The position numbers were made by a program, and so were the translations under genes. A DNA stretch of 64,000 nt from Pseudomonas petrae. Lineage in GTDB: Bacteria; Pseudomonadota; Gammaproteobacteria; Pseudomonadales; Pseudomonadaceae. Numbering within the stretch: position 1 is the stretch's first letter; every line of letters starts with the position of its first letter. Below, one piece after another: positions 46,789 through 55,660 of this stretch. Where the stretch lies: NCBI RefSeq assembly GCF_021728295.1, contig NZ_JAKJXE010000003.1, forward strand, positions 62,001 to 126,000, read 5' to 3'. The notes below the pieces were generated by a model. That model did not search any database. It saw nothing but the letters and a program-made list of their open reading frames with translations, and was not told the origin of the DNA.

Positions 46789-48723
46789 ATGAGCAAAGCG
46801 GACGCTTTTACCCAGGCAGGCAAAACAGCCGTACTGCAGAACATCCACGGCACGATGCAGTTCCTGCAAAAATTCCCGCCGTTCAACCAGATGGAAAACG
46901 CCCATCTGGCCTACCTTGTCGAACAGTGTCACCTGCGTTTCTACGCTACAGGCGAGAGCATCATCAAGCCTAGCGATGGGCCAGTAGAACATTTTTACAT
47001 CGTCAAACAAGGCCGCGTAGTGGGTGAGCGCCCCCATTCGGCAAAAGGCGGCACCGAGACCACGTTCGAAATCACCACGGGCGAGTGCTTTCCCCTCGCC
47101 GCGCTACTCGGCGAACGCGCCACGCGAACCGAGCATCTGGCGGCCGAAGACACCTTCTGCCTGCAGCTGAACAAGCAAGCCTTCATCAAGCTGTTCGCAC
47201 TCTCCAATGAGTTCCGCGACTTCGCCCTGCGCGGCGTCAGCAGCCTGCTTGACCAAGTCAATCAGCAAGTAAAGCAGAAGGCGGTGGAAACACTCGGCAC
47301 CCAATATTCGCTGAACACGCGACTGGGTGAACTGGCGATGCGTCATCCGGTGACGTGCTCCCCCGACACGCCGCTGCGTGAGGCCGTGCGGCAGATGGAC
47401 GAGCAGCAAGTCGGCAGTATCGTGATCGTAGACGAGGCCAAGGCGCCACTGGGTATTTTCACGCTGCGCGATCTGCGCCAGGTCGTCGCAAACATCAACG
47501 CCGACTTCGGCGCGCCCATCGAATGCAGCATGATTCAGGCACCGTTCTACCTGAGCCCGGACGCCAGCGCCTTCGATGCCGCCATTGCCATGACTCAGCG
47601 GCATATCGCCCACGTCTGCCTGGTGAAAGATCAGCGTCTGTGCGGCGTGGTCTCCGAGCGCGACCTGTTTTCGCTTCAGCGCGTCGATCTGGTGCACCTG
47701 GCGCGAACCATCCGCAGCGCGCCGCGCATCGATTCGCTGGCCAACCTGCGCGGCGACATCGTCCAGTTGGTGGACCGAATGCTCGCCCACGGCGCCTCGT
47801 CCACGCAGATCACCCAGATCATCACGCTGCTCAACGACCACATGGTCTGCCGCGTCATCGAACTCACGCTCGAAGAAAAAGGCGATCCCGGCATCGCTTT
47901 CAGCTGGCTGTGTTTCGGCAGCGAGGGCCGACGCGAGCAGACGCTGTACACCGATCAGGACAACGGCATTTTGTTCGAAGCCAAGGACGCCGCCGAGGCC
48001 GCTGAAATTCGCGGGCGGTTGTTGCCCATCGCCGAGCGGATCAATCAAAGCCTGGCGGTGTGCGGATTCGCGCTGTGCAAAGGCGGGATCATGGCGAGCA
48101 ATCCGCAGCTGTGCCTGTCGCGGATCGAGTGGGCGCAGCGATTCGGCTCGTTCATTCGCGAGGCTACGCCGGAAAACTTGCTGTCGTCTTCCATCTATTT
48201 CGATCTGCGCGTGGTGTGGGGCGATGAAAGCGGCGGCGATCAATTGCGTCAGATTATTCTCGCGCAGGTGGCAGACAACGCATTGTTCCAGCGCATGATG
48301 GCCGACAATGCCCTGCGTCAACGCCCACCGGTGGGCCGCTTCAAGGACTTCGTGGTCGCCCGCAAAGGCAGCGAGAAGGACACCCTGGACCTGAAAACTC
48401 AAGGCCTGACGCCATTCGTCGACGGGGCGAGGTTGCTGGCGCTGGCCAACGGCGTCGAGGCCAGCAACACGCTGGACAGGCTGCGTCAGCTGGTGACCAA
48501 AGAGGTGATCGACCCGCTTGACGGTGCGGCGTATGAAGAGGCTTATCACTTCATCCAGCAAACCCGCATGCAGCAACATCAGCAGCAAAACCGGCAAAAC
48601 CTGCCGTACTCCAACCGCATCGACCCGGATGTGCTCAATCATCTGGACCGGCGCATTCTGCGTGAGTCGTTCCGTCAGGCGCAGCGGCTGCAGACCAGCC
48701 TCACCGTGCGCTACCAACTGTAA
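46789..48723 (+). CDS. Cyclic-nucleotide-binding / CBS / DUF294 nucleotidyltransferase protein
   Basis: 644 residues. Domains in order: cNMP-binding beta-barrel (about 22-140), two CBS motifs (about 175-295), a DUF294 nucleotidyltransferase domain with GSEGRREQTLYTDQDNG (377-393; Asp389 and Asp391 as metal ligands), and a DUF294 C-terminal helical domain (470-630). The catalytic layout is like the uridylyltransferase part of GlnD. It probably transfers nucleotide to a protein or RNA in response to cAMP and adenylates; target unknown. The next gene, a DnaQ-like exonuclease, begins 10 bases later, a widely conserved pair. Confidence 0.9.
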   Translation: MSKADAFTQAGKTAVLQNIHGTMQFLQKFPPFNQMENAHLAYLVEQCHLRFYATGESIIKPSDGPVEHFYIVKQGRVVGERPHSAKGGTETTFEITTGECFPLAALLGERATRTEHLAAEDTFCLQLNKQAFIKLFALSNEFRDFALRGVSSLLDQVNQQVKQKAVETLGTQYSLNTRLGELAMRHPVTCSPDTPLREAVRQMDEQQVGSIVIVDEAKAPLGIFTLRDLRQVVANINADFGAPIECSMIQAPFYLSPDASAFDAAIAMTQRHIAHVCLVKDQRLCGVVSERDLFSLQRVDLVHLARTIRSAPRIDSLANLRGDIVQLVDRMLAHGASSTQITQIITLLNDHMVCRVIELTLEEKGDPGIAFSWLCFGSEGRREQTLYTDQDNGILFEAKDAAEAAEIRGRLLPIAERINQSLAVCGFALCKGGIMASNPQLCLSRIEWAQRFGSFIREATPENLLSSSIYFDLRVVWGDESGGDQLRQIILAQVADNALFQRMMADNALRQRPPVGRFKDFVVARKGSEKDTLDLKTQGLTPFVDGARLLALANGVEASNTLDRLRQLVTKEVIDPLDGAAYEEAYHFIQQTRMQQHQQQNRQNLPYSNRIDPDVLNHLDRRILRESFRQAQRLQTSLTVRYQL

Positions 48724-48733
48724 GCGACTGATC

Positions 48734-49453
48734 ATGAATTTGTTCCGCTGGCTCAAGCCACCCAAACGCGCCGTCGCCCCTGAACTCACGCCTGAACAGC
48801 AACTGCGCCTGCGCGCCCTGCCCGGCCCCTGTGCGCTGGATCAGAAGACACTGCGCCAGCAACGCTGGGTCGTGGTCGATCTTGAAACCAGCGGGCTGAA
48901 TCTGCAGCGGGACGAAGTGCTGTCGATCGGCGCAGTGGTCATCGAAGATGGCGCGATCGATCTGGGGCAGCAGTTCGAGCGCACGCTGATGCGCGCAGAT
49001 CACAAACTCAGCCCGAGCGTATTGATTCACGGGCTGGGACCCAACGCGATTGCGGCAGGCAGCGAGCCGGTGGAAGCGCTGCTGGATTTCATGGCGTTCG
49101 TAGGTGACAGCCCGCTGTTGGCGTTCCACGCGGCGTTCGACGAGCACATGCTGGGGCGTGCATTAAAGGAAAGCCTGGGCTATCGCCTGCTGCACCCTTT
49201 CATTGATGTCGCTCACATCGCGCCCTTCATTTGCCCGAACGCGAATTTGCGTCAGGCAGGTCTGGACGACTGGACGCGATTCTTCGGGCTTCACGCCGAA
49301 GAGCGTCATCACGCCAGCGCCGATGCGCTGGTGACCGCCGAACTCGCGATGATCCTGTTCAGCCACGCCAGGCGGCAGGGAATTGAAAGCCCCGCACAGC
49401 TGGAGCATGGCGTGGCGAAATGGCGACGGCAGCAGCAATCGCATTCGTTTTAG
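48734..49453 (+). CDS. DnaQ-like 3'-5' exonuclease (DEDDh family)
   Basis: 239 residues from ATG 48734. Exonuclease motif I VVVDLETSG (Asp49, Glu51), motif II FHAAFDEHM and motif III HHASADALVTAEL (His then Asp) are complete, so it should be active on DNA or RNA ends. The 40-residue N-terminal leader is basic. Located 10 bases after the CBS-nucleotidyltransferase gene, likely cotranscribed, so it may form a nucleotide-transfer and trimming pair. Confidence 0.88.
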   Translation: MNLFRWLKPPKRAVAPELTPEQQLRLRALPGPCALDQKTLRQQRWVVVDLETSGLNLQRDEVLSIGAVVIEDGAIDLGQQFERTLMRADHKLSPSVLIHGLGPNAIAAGSEPVEALLDFMAFVGDSPLLAFHAAFDEHMLGRALKESLGYRLLHPFIDVAHIAPFICPNANLRQAGLDDWTRFFGLHAEERHHASADALVTAELAMILFSHARRQGIESPAQLEHGVAKWRRQQQSHSF

Positions 49454-49574
49454 CGTTCAAACGTGTATATCCGCAGCTAAATCCCTCGCCCTACAAAACG
49501 AATGGTCGATTCTTACGCCAACCGTTCGGCCTGTTCCTGCAAGCAGCAATTGCCAGCATTAGGTGGCTCTGACA

Positions 49575-49598
49575 CAATCGCGAACAATTCTCGTTAGC
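49575..49598. promoter_or_regulatory. Fur-box-like site before the sigma factor gene
   Basis: CGCGAACAATTCTCGTTAGC resembles the Pseudomonas Fur pattern (AATGAGAATNATTCTCATT) in its right half. It lies about 25-48 bases before the sigma factor start. Position before an iron-starvation sigma gene fits; the left half is weak. Confidence 0.45.
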
Positions 49599-49622
49599 CC
49601 CTTTGTTCTCCTCGGTGCGCTT

Positions 49623-50141
49623 GTGTCGTCACTCCAAAGTCCCCAGCAGCAGCTCGTCGGAACGCTCTATCGCGACCATCGCGGCTGGCTGCTGGGCTGG
49701 CTCAGACGCAACGTGGCGTGTCCCCATCGAGCCGAGGACCTGAGCCAGGACACGTTCATTCGCCTGCTGGGCCGCGAGCAATTGCTTGAACCCCGCGAGC
49801 CCCGGGCATTTCTGGTCTCGATCGCGAAGGGCTTGTTGTTCGACCACTTCCGTCGGGCCGCGCTGGAACAGGCGTATCTGGACGAGCTGATGCTGATTCC
49901 CGAGGGCGAACAACCTTCCCTGGAAGAGCAGCAGCTGATTCTCGAAGACCTCAAAGCCATCGACCGTCTGCTGGGCAAGCTGTCCAGCAGGGCGCGCGCC
50001 GCCTTTTTGTACAACCGCCTGGACGGCATGCCCCACGTAGAGATCGCCACAAAGCTCGGCGTCTCGGTGCCCCGCGTGCGTCAGTACCTGGCGCAGGGTT
50101 TGCGCCAGTGCTACATCGCACTGTATGGCGAGCCAACATGA
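49623..50141 (+). CDS. fecI: FecI-type ECF sigma factor
   Basis: 172 residues from GTG 49623; the start is not fixed by a strong ribosome site and the frame is open to 49563. Region 2 (LYRDHRGWLLGWLRRNVACPHRAEDLSQDTFIRLL) and region 4 (LSSRARAAFLYNRLDGMPHVEIATKLGVSVPRVRQYLAQGL) are typical of iron-starvation sigma factors. The last codons overlap the fecR start by ATGA. It directs RNA polymerase to the neighbouring receptor gene when the siderophore signal arrives; that target is inferred from position. Confidence 0.92.
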   Translation: MSSLQSPQQQLVGTLYRDHRGWLLGWLRRNVACPHRAEDLSQDTFIRLLGREQLLEPREPRAFLVSIAKGLLFDHFRRAALEQAYLDELMLIPEGEQPSLEEQQLILEDLKAIDRLLGKLSSRARAAFLYNRLDGMPHVEIATKLGVSVPRVRQYLAQGLRQCYIALYGEPT

Positions 50142-51130
50142 GCCGTATCTCCACACGACCTGTTTCTTCCCACGTGCTGGACGCCGCCATCGCCTGGCAA
50201 CTGTGCCTGGACTGCGGCCGGGGCAGTGAGGTCGAGCGCGAAGAGTTTGCCAAGTGGTACGCCGCCAGCGACGAGCATGCGCGCGCCTGGATGCAGTTGG
50301 GCATGGTCGATCAGCGTTTCGCCGGCACCACCGGCCCGGCACGTTCGGCGCTTTTGCGGTCCCGTGATGGAGTGGGCTTGCGTCTGCGCAGGCTCGGCCG
50401 CGGGGTTGCAGGGGTCGCGTTGGCGCTGGGCTTGACGGTATTCATGGGGGATCGTCTGCTACCGGTGGATTACTGGCTCGCAGATCTGCGCACCGCCACC
50501 GGCGAGCAACGCACGATTCGCCTGACGGATAACACCCTGATCCGGCTCAACACCCACAGCGCGCTGGACGTGCGATTCGACGACAAAGAGCGACGGATCG
50601 TGCTTCAGGAAGGCGAGATCTTCGTGGAAACCGGGAGCCACAACGATGCGCGTCCGTTCATCGTTGAAACCCCCGAAGGCCAGATGCGCGCGCTGGGCAC
50701 GCAGTTTCTGGTCAAGCGGCAGGCCGACGGCACGCTGCTGAGCGTGCTGCAATCAGCCGTCGCCGTGCACCCGCAAGCTTCGAATCATGAAAAGGTGCTG
50801 AACGAAGGGCAGCAGATGTTGATTCATCGCAACAGCCTCGGCCCCATGCTCGCCCTTGCGCCCGGCACCGGCGCCTGGATGCGGGGCATGCTGGTGGTCG
50901 ATAACGCCCGTCTGGCAGACGTGGTCGCGGAGCTTGCCCGTTATCGTCAGGGCCATCTCGGCGTAGCGAAAGACATTGCGGACCTTCGCATCACCGGCAG
51001 CTTCCCGTTGACCAACACGGATCTGGCGCTCAAGGCACTGACGCCCACACTGCCCGTGCAGATCGAAGCGCGTACGCAGTGGTGGGTGACGGTGGTCGGC
51101 AGCGAGAAGAAGCCGGCCACTGCCCTGTAA
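50138..51130 (+). CDS. fecR: FecR-type anti-sigma / sigma regulator
   Basis: 330 residues from ATG 50138. N-terminal DUF4880 (LDAAIAWQLCLDCGRGSEVEREEFAKWYAASDEHARAWMQLG), one membrane helix (about 95-115), a periplasmic FecR domain (about 125-230) and a C-terminal secretin-N-like domain. It holds the sigma factor inactive until the receptor signals. Four-base overlap with the sigma gene. Receptor gene follows after a 371-base gap holding REP repeats. Confidence 0.92.
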   Translation: MSRISTRPVSSHVLDAAIAWQLCLDCGRGSEVEREEFAKWYAASDEHARAWMQLGMVDQRFAGTTGPARSALLRSRDGVGLRLRRLGRGVAGVALALGLTVFMGDRLLPVDYWLADLRTATGEQRTIRLTDNTLIRLNTHSALDVRFDDKERRIVLQEGEIFVETGSHNDARPFIVETPEGQMRALGTQFLVKRQADGTLLSVLQSAVAVHPQASNHEKVLNEGQQMLIHRNSLGPMLALAPGTGAWMRGMLVVDNARLADVVAELARYRQGHLGVAKDIADLRITGSFPLTNTDLALKALTPTLPVQIEARTQWWVTVVGSEKKPATAL

Positions 51131-51136
51131 ATCAAG

Positions 51137-51349
51137 GTTCGCCAGCAAGCCGGCGCCTACAGGTAATGGACTGTCGTAGCCTACGGATTCAACGCAGCTC
51201 ACTTGTAGGAGCGCGCTTGCCCGCGAACGGGGATTATCAGCCACTGGATAAGTTGGCTGGCCCACCGCAATCGCGGGCAAGCGCGCTCCTACAGTGTTTT
51301 GCGCCTGGCGCCGGAGATCTCAAGCTGTAGCCGGTTTGCTGGCGAATGC
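51137..51349. repeat. REP cluster: type B REPIN between two outward type A halves
   Basis: A complete type B REPIN (51205-51292; perfect arms as at 41767) is flanked by a type A half at 51137-51160 (TTCGCCAGCAAGCCGG...) and a degenerate type A half at 51328-51348 (GTAGCCGGTTTGCTGGCGAA), in opposite orientations. They fill most of the 371-base gap between fecR and the receptor gene; no small gene is seen here. Confidence 0.8.
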
Positions 51350-51470
51350 GTCGGGTCGCTCAGCGTAGATATTTCTGGTCTGTGATCAGCCAAGAAGATC
51401 CTTGCGCTCGCCAATCGAAATTATTTTCGCCCGGGCCTATCACTTTTCAGATCTCGTTCGGCACATAGGC

Positions 51471-51489
51471 ATTGAGAACCATTTTCATC
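51471..51489. promoter_or_regulatory. Fur-box-like site before the receptor gene
   Basis: ATTGAGAACCATTTTCATC fits most of the Fur 19-mer pattern. It lies 13 bases before the receptor ATG, partly overlapping the ribosome site, so repression would block start of translation or transcription. Confidence 0.5.
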
Positions 51490-51501
51490 GAGGTGCCGTT
51501 C

Positions 51502-53937
51502 ATGTCCCGCACGCTTCAAACCCTTCTGCGACCGAGCCTGCTGGCTATCGCCGTCGCCATTGCCGCGCCGATGCTCAGTGCGCCGCTGATGGCCGCTTCC
51601 CAGGCGTCCAGCGTCCGTGCCTACGATCTGCCCACCGCGCCGTTGTCCACAACGCTGACGCAGATTGCCAGTCAGGCAGGCCTGGCCTTGTCGCTGGATC
51701 CGGCACTCGCAGCGGGCCGCACGTCTGCGCCGGTTCAGGGGCAGTTCGACGCGCCAGGCGCCATGGGACAAGCGCTGCGCGGCACCGGCTTGCAATTGAA
51801 CCTGACCACGGCGGGGACCTACACACTGGTGGCTGCGCCTGAAGGTGCGATGGCATTGCCGGCCACCAGCATTCAAGGCAGTCAGGAAAGTTTCGAAAGC
51901 GCGTGGGGCCCGGCGCAGGGATACGCCGCGAGTCGCACCGCAGCGGGCACCAAAACCGACACCGCGCTGGTCGAAGCGCCGCGCTCGATCTCGGTCGCGA
52001 CCCGCCAGCAGATGCAGGATCGCGCAGTACAGAACATCGACGACGCGGTTCGCTACATGCCAGGCGTGGTTGCCAGCAGTTACGGCAGCGACAGCCGGGC
52101 CGAATGGCTGAAGGTCCGCGGCTTCGAACCCACCCAGTTCCTCGACGGCCTGCCGCTGCCCAAAGGCGCCTACGTGATGCCGAAGATGGAGACCTGGGAC
52201 CTGGAGCGCGTCGCCCTCCTGCGTGGCCCGGCATCCTCGGTGTACGGTCAGACTCCGCCGGGCGGCATGCTCGACATGGTCAGTCGTCGCCCCGAAGCCG
52301 AAGCCAGCCACGAAGTGCAGGTTCAGGTCGGCACTTACAACCGCAAGCAGATCAGCTTCGACAGCACCGGCAAGATCGACGACGCCGACAATTTCGAGTA
52401 CCGCGTCAGCGGCGTCGTGCGTGACAGCGGCACCTCGGTGGACCACATCGACGACAAGCGTTACAACATCGCGCCGAGCCTGACCTGGAACATCGACCCG
52501 GACACCAAGCTGACCTTCCTCAGCCAGTTCAATCGCGACGATACCGGGATCACCAGTCAGTTCCTGCCGATTCAGGGCACCAAATACCCGTCGGCCGTGG
52601 GGCGCGTGAAGTACCACGAAAACCTGGGCGATCCGGACTGGGAGTTCTACGACAAAACTTACTACGCGCTGGGCTATGCCTTCGAGCATCGTCTGAACGA
52701 CGTCTGGCAGTTCAAGCAAAACGTCCGCTACACCAAAAGCGATCTGTCCTTTCAGGGGATCACGGCAGGCGGTTATTTCGGCTCGGTGTCCGACGATGGC
52801 ACCGTTGCTCGCGGCGCCAACGTCGTGAACGAGGACATTTCCCAGTTCGCGCTGGACAACAACCTGCAGGCCGACTTCGACACCGGCGCACTCAAACACA
52901 CCGTGTTGCTGGGGCTCGACTATCAGCGCCTGAATCACAACTACAAATGGCAGTACGGCAACGCGCCAACCAGCAACATCGCCAACCCGATCTACGGACA
53001 GGACTTCAGCAACGTCGCCTACAGCGCGTTTCAGGACTACAACCAGAAAACCCAGGACGTCGGCGTTTACATTCAGGACCAACTGGCCCTGGATAACTGG
53101 CGTCTGACCCTGGGCGGGCGCCAGGATCTGCTCAAGACCGAATCGAAGTTCTACAACAGCGACCAGTCCGACGACCGCACCGACAGCGCGTTCACCGGCA
53201 ACGCCGCGCTCAGCTACGTCTTCGATTCCGGCTTCACGCCGTACATTTCCTACGCCGAGTCATTCCAGGCCGAACAAGGCGGCGCCAATGGCGTGGCGTT
53301 CCAGCCGGGGACGGGCAAGCAGTACGAAGTGGGCCTCAAATACCAGCCGCCGGGCAGCAACATCATCTTCACCGCAGCCGCTTACGACCTGACCCGCCGC
53401 GACATCGTGCTCAGCGACACGCTGGGTGTGCAGCGTCCTCTGGGCGAGGCGAAGGTGCGCGGCTTCGAGCTGGAAGCGGTGGGCAATGTCACCGACAACC
53501 TGAAAGTGACAGCCTCCTACACGTACGCCAACAGCAAGATGACCAAAGTCACCGACCCGCTGGACAAGAATCGTCCGCTGCCACTCACGCCCGAAAACCA
53601 GGCGGCAATCTGGGGTGATTACACCTGGCACAACGGCGTGCTCGACGGTTTCGGCCTGGGCTTCGGCGCGCGGTACATTGGCGAGACGGACAACATTGCG
53701 ATCGGCAGTTACGGTTTCGTCGCCGATTCCAACTACGGCCACAGCAATGCCTACACCGTCTACGACGCTGCCGTTCATTACGACCTCGGCCGCCTGAACA
53801 ACTCGCTCAAGGGCGTGAGCGTGTCGGTCAACGCCAACAACGTCTTCGACAAGGAATACATTTCTACCTGCGACGGCTTCTATTGCTACTACGGCGACCG
53901 TCGTACCGTGCTCGCGAGCGTGGACTACAAATGGTAA
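51502..53937 (+). CDS. TonB-dependent siderophore receptor with STN signalling domain
   Basis: 811 residues from ATG 51502. Signal peptide (1-32, ending APLMAAS), an STN signalling domain (about 38-105) that contacts FecR, a plug (from about 135: EAPRSISVATRQQMQDRAVQNIDDAVRYMPGV), and a 22-strand barrel ending in VDYKW, with the terminal aromatic residue needed for outer-membrane insertion. DIPRGG-like loop LRGPASSVYGQTPPGGMLDMVSRRP is typical of FhuE/FpvA-type hydroxamate receptors. Ligand inferred only to class. Its own synthesis is likely controlled by the adjacent sigma/FecR pair. Confidence 0.93.
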   Translation: MSRTLQTLLRPSLLAIAVAIAAPMLSAPLMAASQASSVRAYDLPTAPLSTTLTQIASQAGLALSLDPALAAGRTSAPVQGQFDAPGAMGQALRGTGLQLNLTTAGTYTLVAAPEGAMALPATSIQGSQESFESAWGPAQGYAASRTAAGTKTDTALVEAPRSISVATRQQMQDRAVQNIDDAVRYMPGVVASSYGSDSRAEWLKVRGFEPTQFLDGLPLPKGAYVMPKMETWDLERVALLRGPASSVYGQTPPGGMLDMVSRRPEAEASHEVQVQVGTYNRKQISFDSTGKIDDADNFEYRVSGVVRDSGTSVDHIDDKRYNIAPSLTWNIDPDTKLTFLSQFNRDDTGITSQFLPIQGTKYPSAVGRVKYHENLGDPDWEFYDKTYYALGYAFEHRLNDVWQFKQNVRYTKSDLSFQGITAGGYFGSVSDDGTVARGANVVNEDISQFALDNNLQADFDTGALKHTVLLGLDYQRLNHNYKWQYGNAPTSNIANPIYGQDFSNVAYSAFQDYNQKTQDVGVYIQDQLALDNWRLTLGGRQDLLKTESKFYNSDQSDDRTDSAFTGNAALSYVFDSGFTPYISYAESFQAEQGGANGVAFQPGTGKQYEVGLKYQPPGSNIIFTAAAYDLTRRDIVLSDTLGVQRPLGEAKVRGFELEAVGNVTDNLKVTASYTYANSKMTKVTDPLDKNRPLPLTPENQAAIWGDYTWHNGVLDGFGLGFGARYIGETDNIAIGSYGFVADSNYGHSNAYTVYDAAVHYDLGRLNNSLKGVSVSVNANNVFDKEYISTCDGFYCYYGDRRTVLASVDYKW

Positions 53938-54017
53938 TCGTTTAAACTCTCATTACCTGAAACAAGGGCCGCTCCACACAGCGGCCTTTGTTGCTTTCGC
54001 TTACTCCGGATTTCCAC

Positions 54018-55157
54018 ATGAAGAGCCAAACCATCCGCCGCTGGTCTTTCATCCACACGTGGACCAGCCTGATTTGCACGGCATTCCTGCTGATGCTGGC
54101 GATCACTGGCTTGCCGCTGATCTTCAGTCACGAGATCGCTCACCTGACGGGCGATGCGCCGGAATTCAAGGAGATGCCCGCCGGCACACCGCATCTGGAC
54201 CTCGAGCAACTCGTTCGCTCAGCCGAAGCCCACCGCCCCGGCGACGTGATGCAGTATTTCGGCTGGGACGACGATGATCCCAACGGCGTCTACGCCATCA
54301 TGGGCAAGACCGCTGGCGGCGACCCCAACGAATCCCACACTTTCATGCTCGATGCGCGCACCGGCGAGGCGATGGAAACGCCGAGCGCCAATGGCGGCTT
54401 CATGATGATCATGCTGCGCCTGCACGTGGACATGTACGCCGGGCTGCCGGGCAAGCTGTTGCTGGCGTTCATGGGCTTGCTGTTTGTCATGGCGATCGTG
54501 TCCGGCGTCGTGCTGTACGCACCCTTCATGCGTCGGCTGGATTTCGCCACGGTGCGGCCGAATAAATCTACCCGGGTGCGCTGGCTCGACCTGCACAACC
54601 TGATCGGCGTCGTGACACTGACCTGGGCCATCGTCGTTGGCCTGACTGGCGTGCTCAACGCCTGCGCCGATCTGGTGATCGCGCAATGGCGCACCGACGC
54701 GCTGATGACCATGATCGCGCCGTACACGGACGCCCCGCCTTTGGCAGAACGCGCACCGGCGACCCGGCTGATCGACATTTCCAAAGCCACCGTCCCCAGC
54801 GCCGAGCCGAGCTTCATTGCCTTTCCCGGCTCGCGCTTTTCCAGCGAGCATCATTACGCCGTGTTCATGAAAGGCGACACGCACCTGACCTCCCACTTGC
54901 TCACTCCCGTCCTGGTCGACGCCCAGGACCTTCACGTGACCGCAACGCTGGGACGCCCGTGGTACATGGACGCGTTGCTGTTGTCGCAACCGCTGCACTT
55001 CGGCGACTACGGCGGCATGCCGATGAAAATCCTCTGGGCCGCGCTGGATGTACTGACGATCGTCGTCCTCGGCAGTGGCTTGTACCTGTGGTGGGTCCGC
55101 CGTCGTGCCGCCGTCGCCGTGGCGAAAGCGGTCGCCGTAGAGGCGGAAGTGGCATGA
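54018..55157 (+). CDS. PepSY-associated membrane protein (ferric reductase-like)
   Basis: 379 residues from ATG 54018 (MKSQTIRRWSFIHTWTSLICTAFLLMLAITGLPLIF). Four membrane helices (about 15-35, 145-170, 190-215, 345-365) and a periplasmic PepSY region. The His residues in FIHTW, LRLHVDMY and LHNLIG resemble haem ligands of this family, linked to ferrisiderophore reduction. It lies 80 bases after the receptor and overlaps the next small gene by ATGA. Confidence 0.88.
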   Translation: MKSQTIRRWSFIHTWTSLICTAFLLMLAITGLPLIFSHEIAHLTGDAPEFKEMPAGTPHLDLEQLVRSAEAHRPGDVMQYFGWDDDDPNGVYAIMGKTAGGDPNESHTFMLDARTGEAMETPSANGGFMMIMLRLHVDMYAGLPGKLLLAFMGLLFVMAIVSGVVLYAPFMRRLDFATVRPNKSTRVRWLDLHNLIGVVTLTWAIVVGLTGVLNACADLVIAQWRTDALMTMIAPYTDAPPLAERAPATRLIDISKATVPSAEPSFIAFPGSRFSSEHHYAVFMKGDTHLTSHLLTPVLVDAQDLHVTATLGRPWYMDALLLSQPLHFGDYGGMPMKILWAALDVLTIVVLGSGLYLWWVRRRAAVAVAKAVAVEAEVA

Positions 55158-55345
55158 CCCGACACAAAAAACACGCCGCGTTCTGGAAGACATTCGCCAA
55201 ACCAGGCTGGATCGCGCTGCTGACAGCGATCGGCCTGTTCGCGGCGCTGCTCGGCGACGGCGCATGGGACGTGCTGGCCTGGATCGGCATGGCGATTCCG
55301 GCGGGGCTTAGCTGCAAGGGGTTGATGGCGCGTAAGCAGGTGTAA
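55154..55345 (+). CDS. 63-aa small membrane protein of the iron locus
   Basis: 63 residues: MTRHKKHAAFWKTFAKPGW, two hydrophobic helices (IALLTAIGLFAALLGDG and VLAWIGMAIPAGLSCKG), then a basic end. The start overlaps the PepSY stop by ATGA, so it is translationally coupled and probably real. Similar tiny proteins accompany PepSY proteins in Pseudomonas. Function unknown; a helper subunit of the reductase is a guess. Confidence 0.75.
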   Translation: MTRHKKHAAFWKTFAKPGWIALLTAIGLFAALLGDGAWDVLAWIGMAIPAGLSCKGLMARKQV

Positions 55346-55660
55346 ACCGTACCATTCAAATTCCAGCGACATCTGGCGGGATCCTGCTCCCGCCACCCAG
55401 TGTCATCATACAACCCGTGGATATCCTTCCCTCCAGCGCCACAGGCGGTCTACACGCCTGGCGCTCCCGAAAACGCCTCACAATCGCTCACTCCCGCCCG
55501 TAGAGCCAACCCCCGCTGTGACAAGCTCGTTACATTAAGAAATATAATGAGCGCTCCGCCGTATTTCAATTGACAAGAAATCGTGTGTTTGACTAAATCC
55601 AGTCATACGACGACGTATAACGATCGCCGCCAAATAAAAACAATACCCAGAGTGGACTCG
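55346..55660. other. Promoter region of the MFS transporter gene
   Basis: Contains TGACAA (55519-55524) with TATAAT (55543-55548), and TTGACA (55570-55575) with CTAAAT 17 bases later. ATACG-ACGA-CGTAT (55605-55618) is a 5-bp-arm palindrome just downstream of the second promoter. No gene is supported in the left part. Confidence 0.5.
55605..55618. promoter_or_regulatory. Palindromic operator candidate upstream of MFS gene
   Basis: ATACGACGACGTAT, with arms ATACG and CGTAT, 43 bases before the ATG and just after the candidate -10 box. The size suits a GntR- or LacI-type repressor of sugar-acid uptake; no such regulator gene is adjacent. Confidence 0.4.

Noticed and set aside
47104..48789. 561-codon frame antisense to the CBS/nucleotidyltransferase gene
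   Set aside because: Codon shadow without a ribosome site; the plus-strand protein has intact domains.
51421..53082. 553-codon frame antisense to the TonB receptor
   Set aside because: Shadow; the receptor has signal peptide, plug and barrel end.
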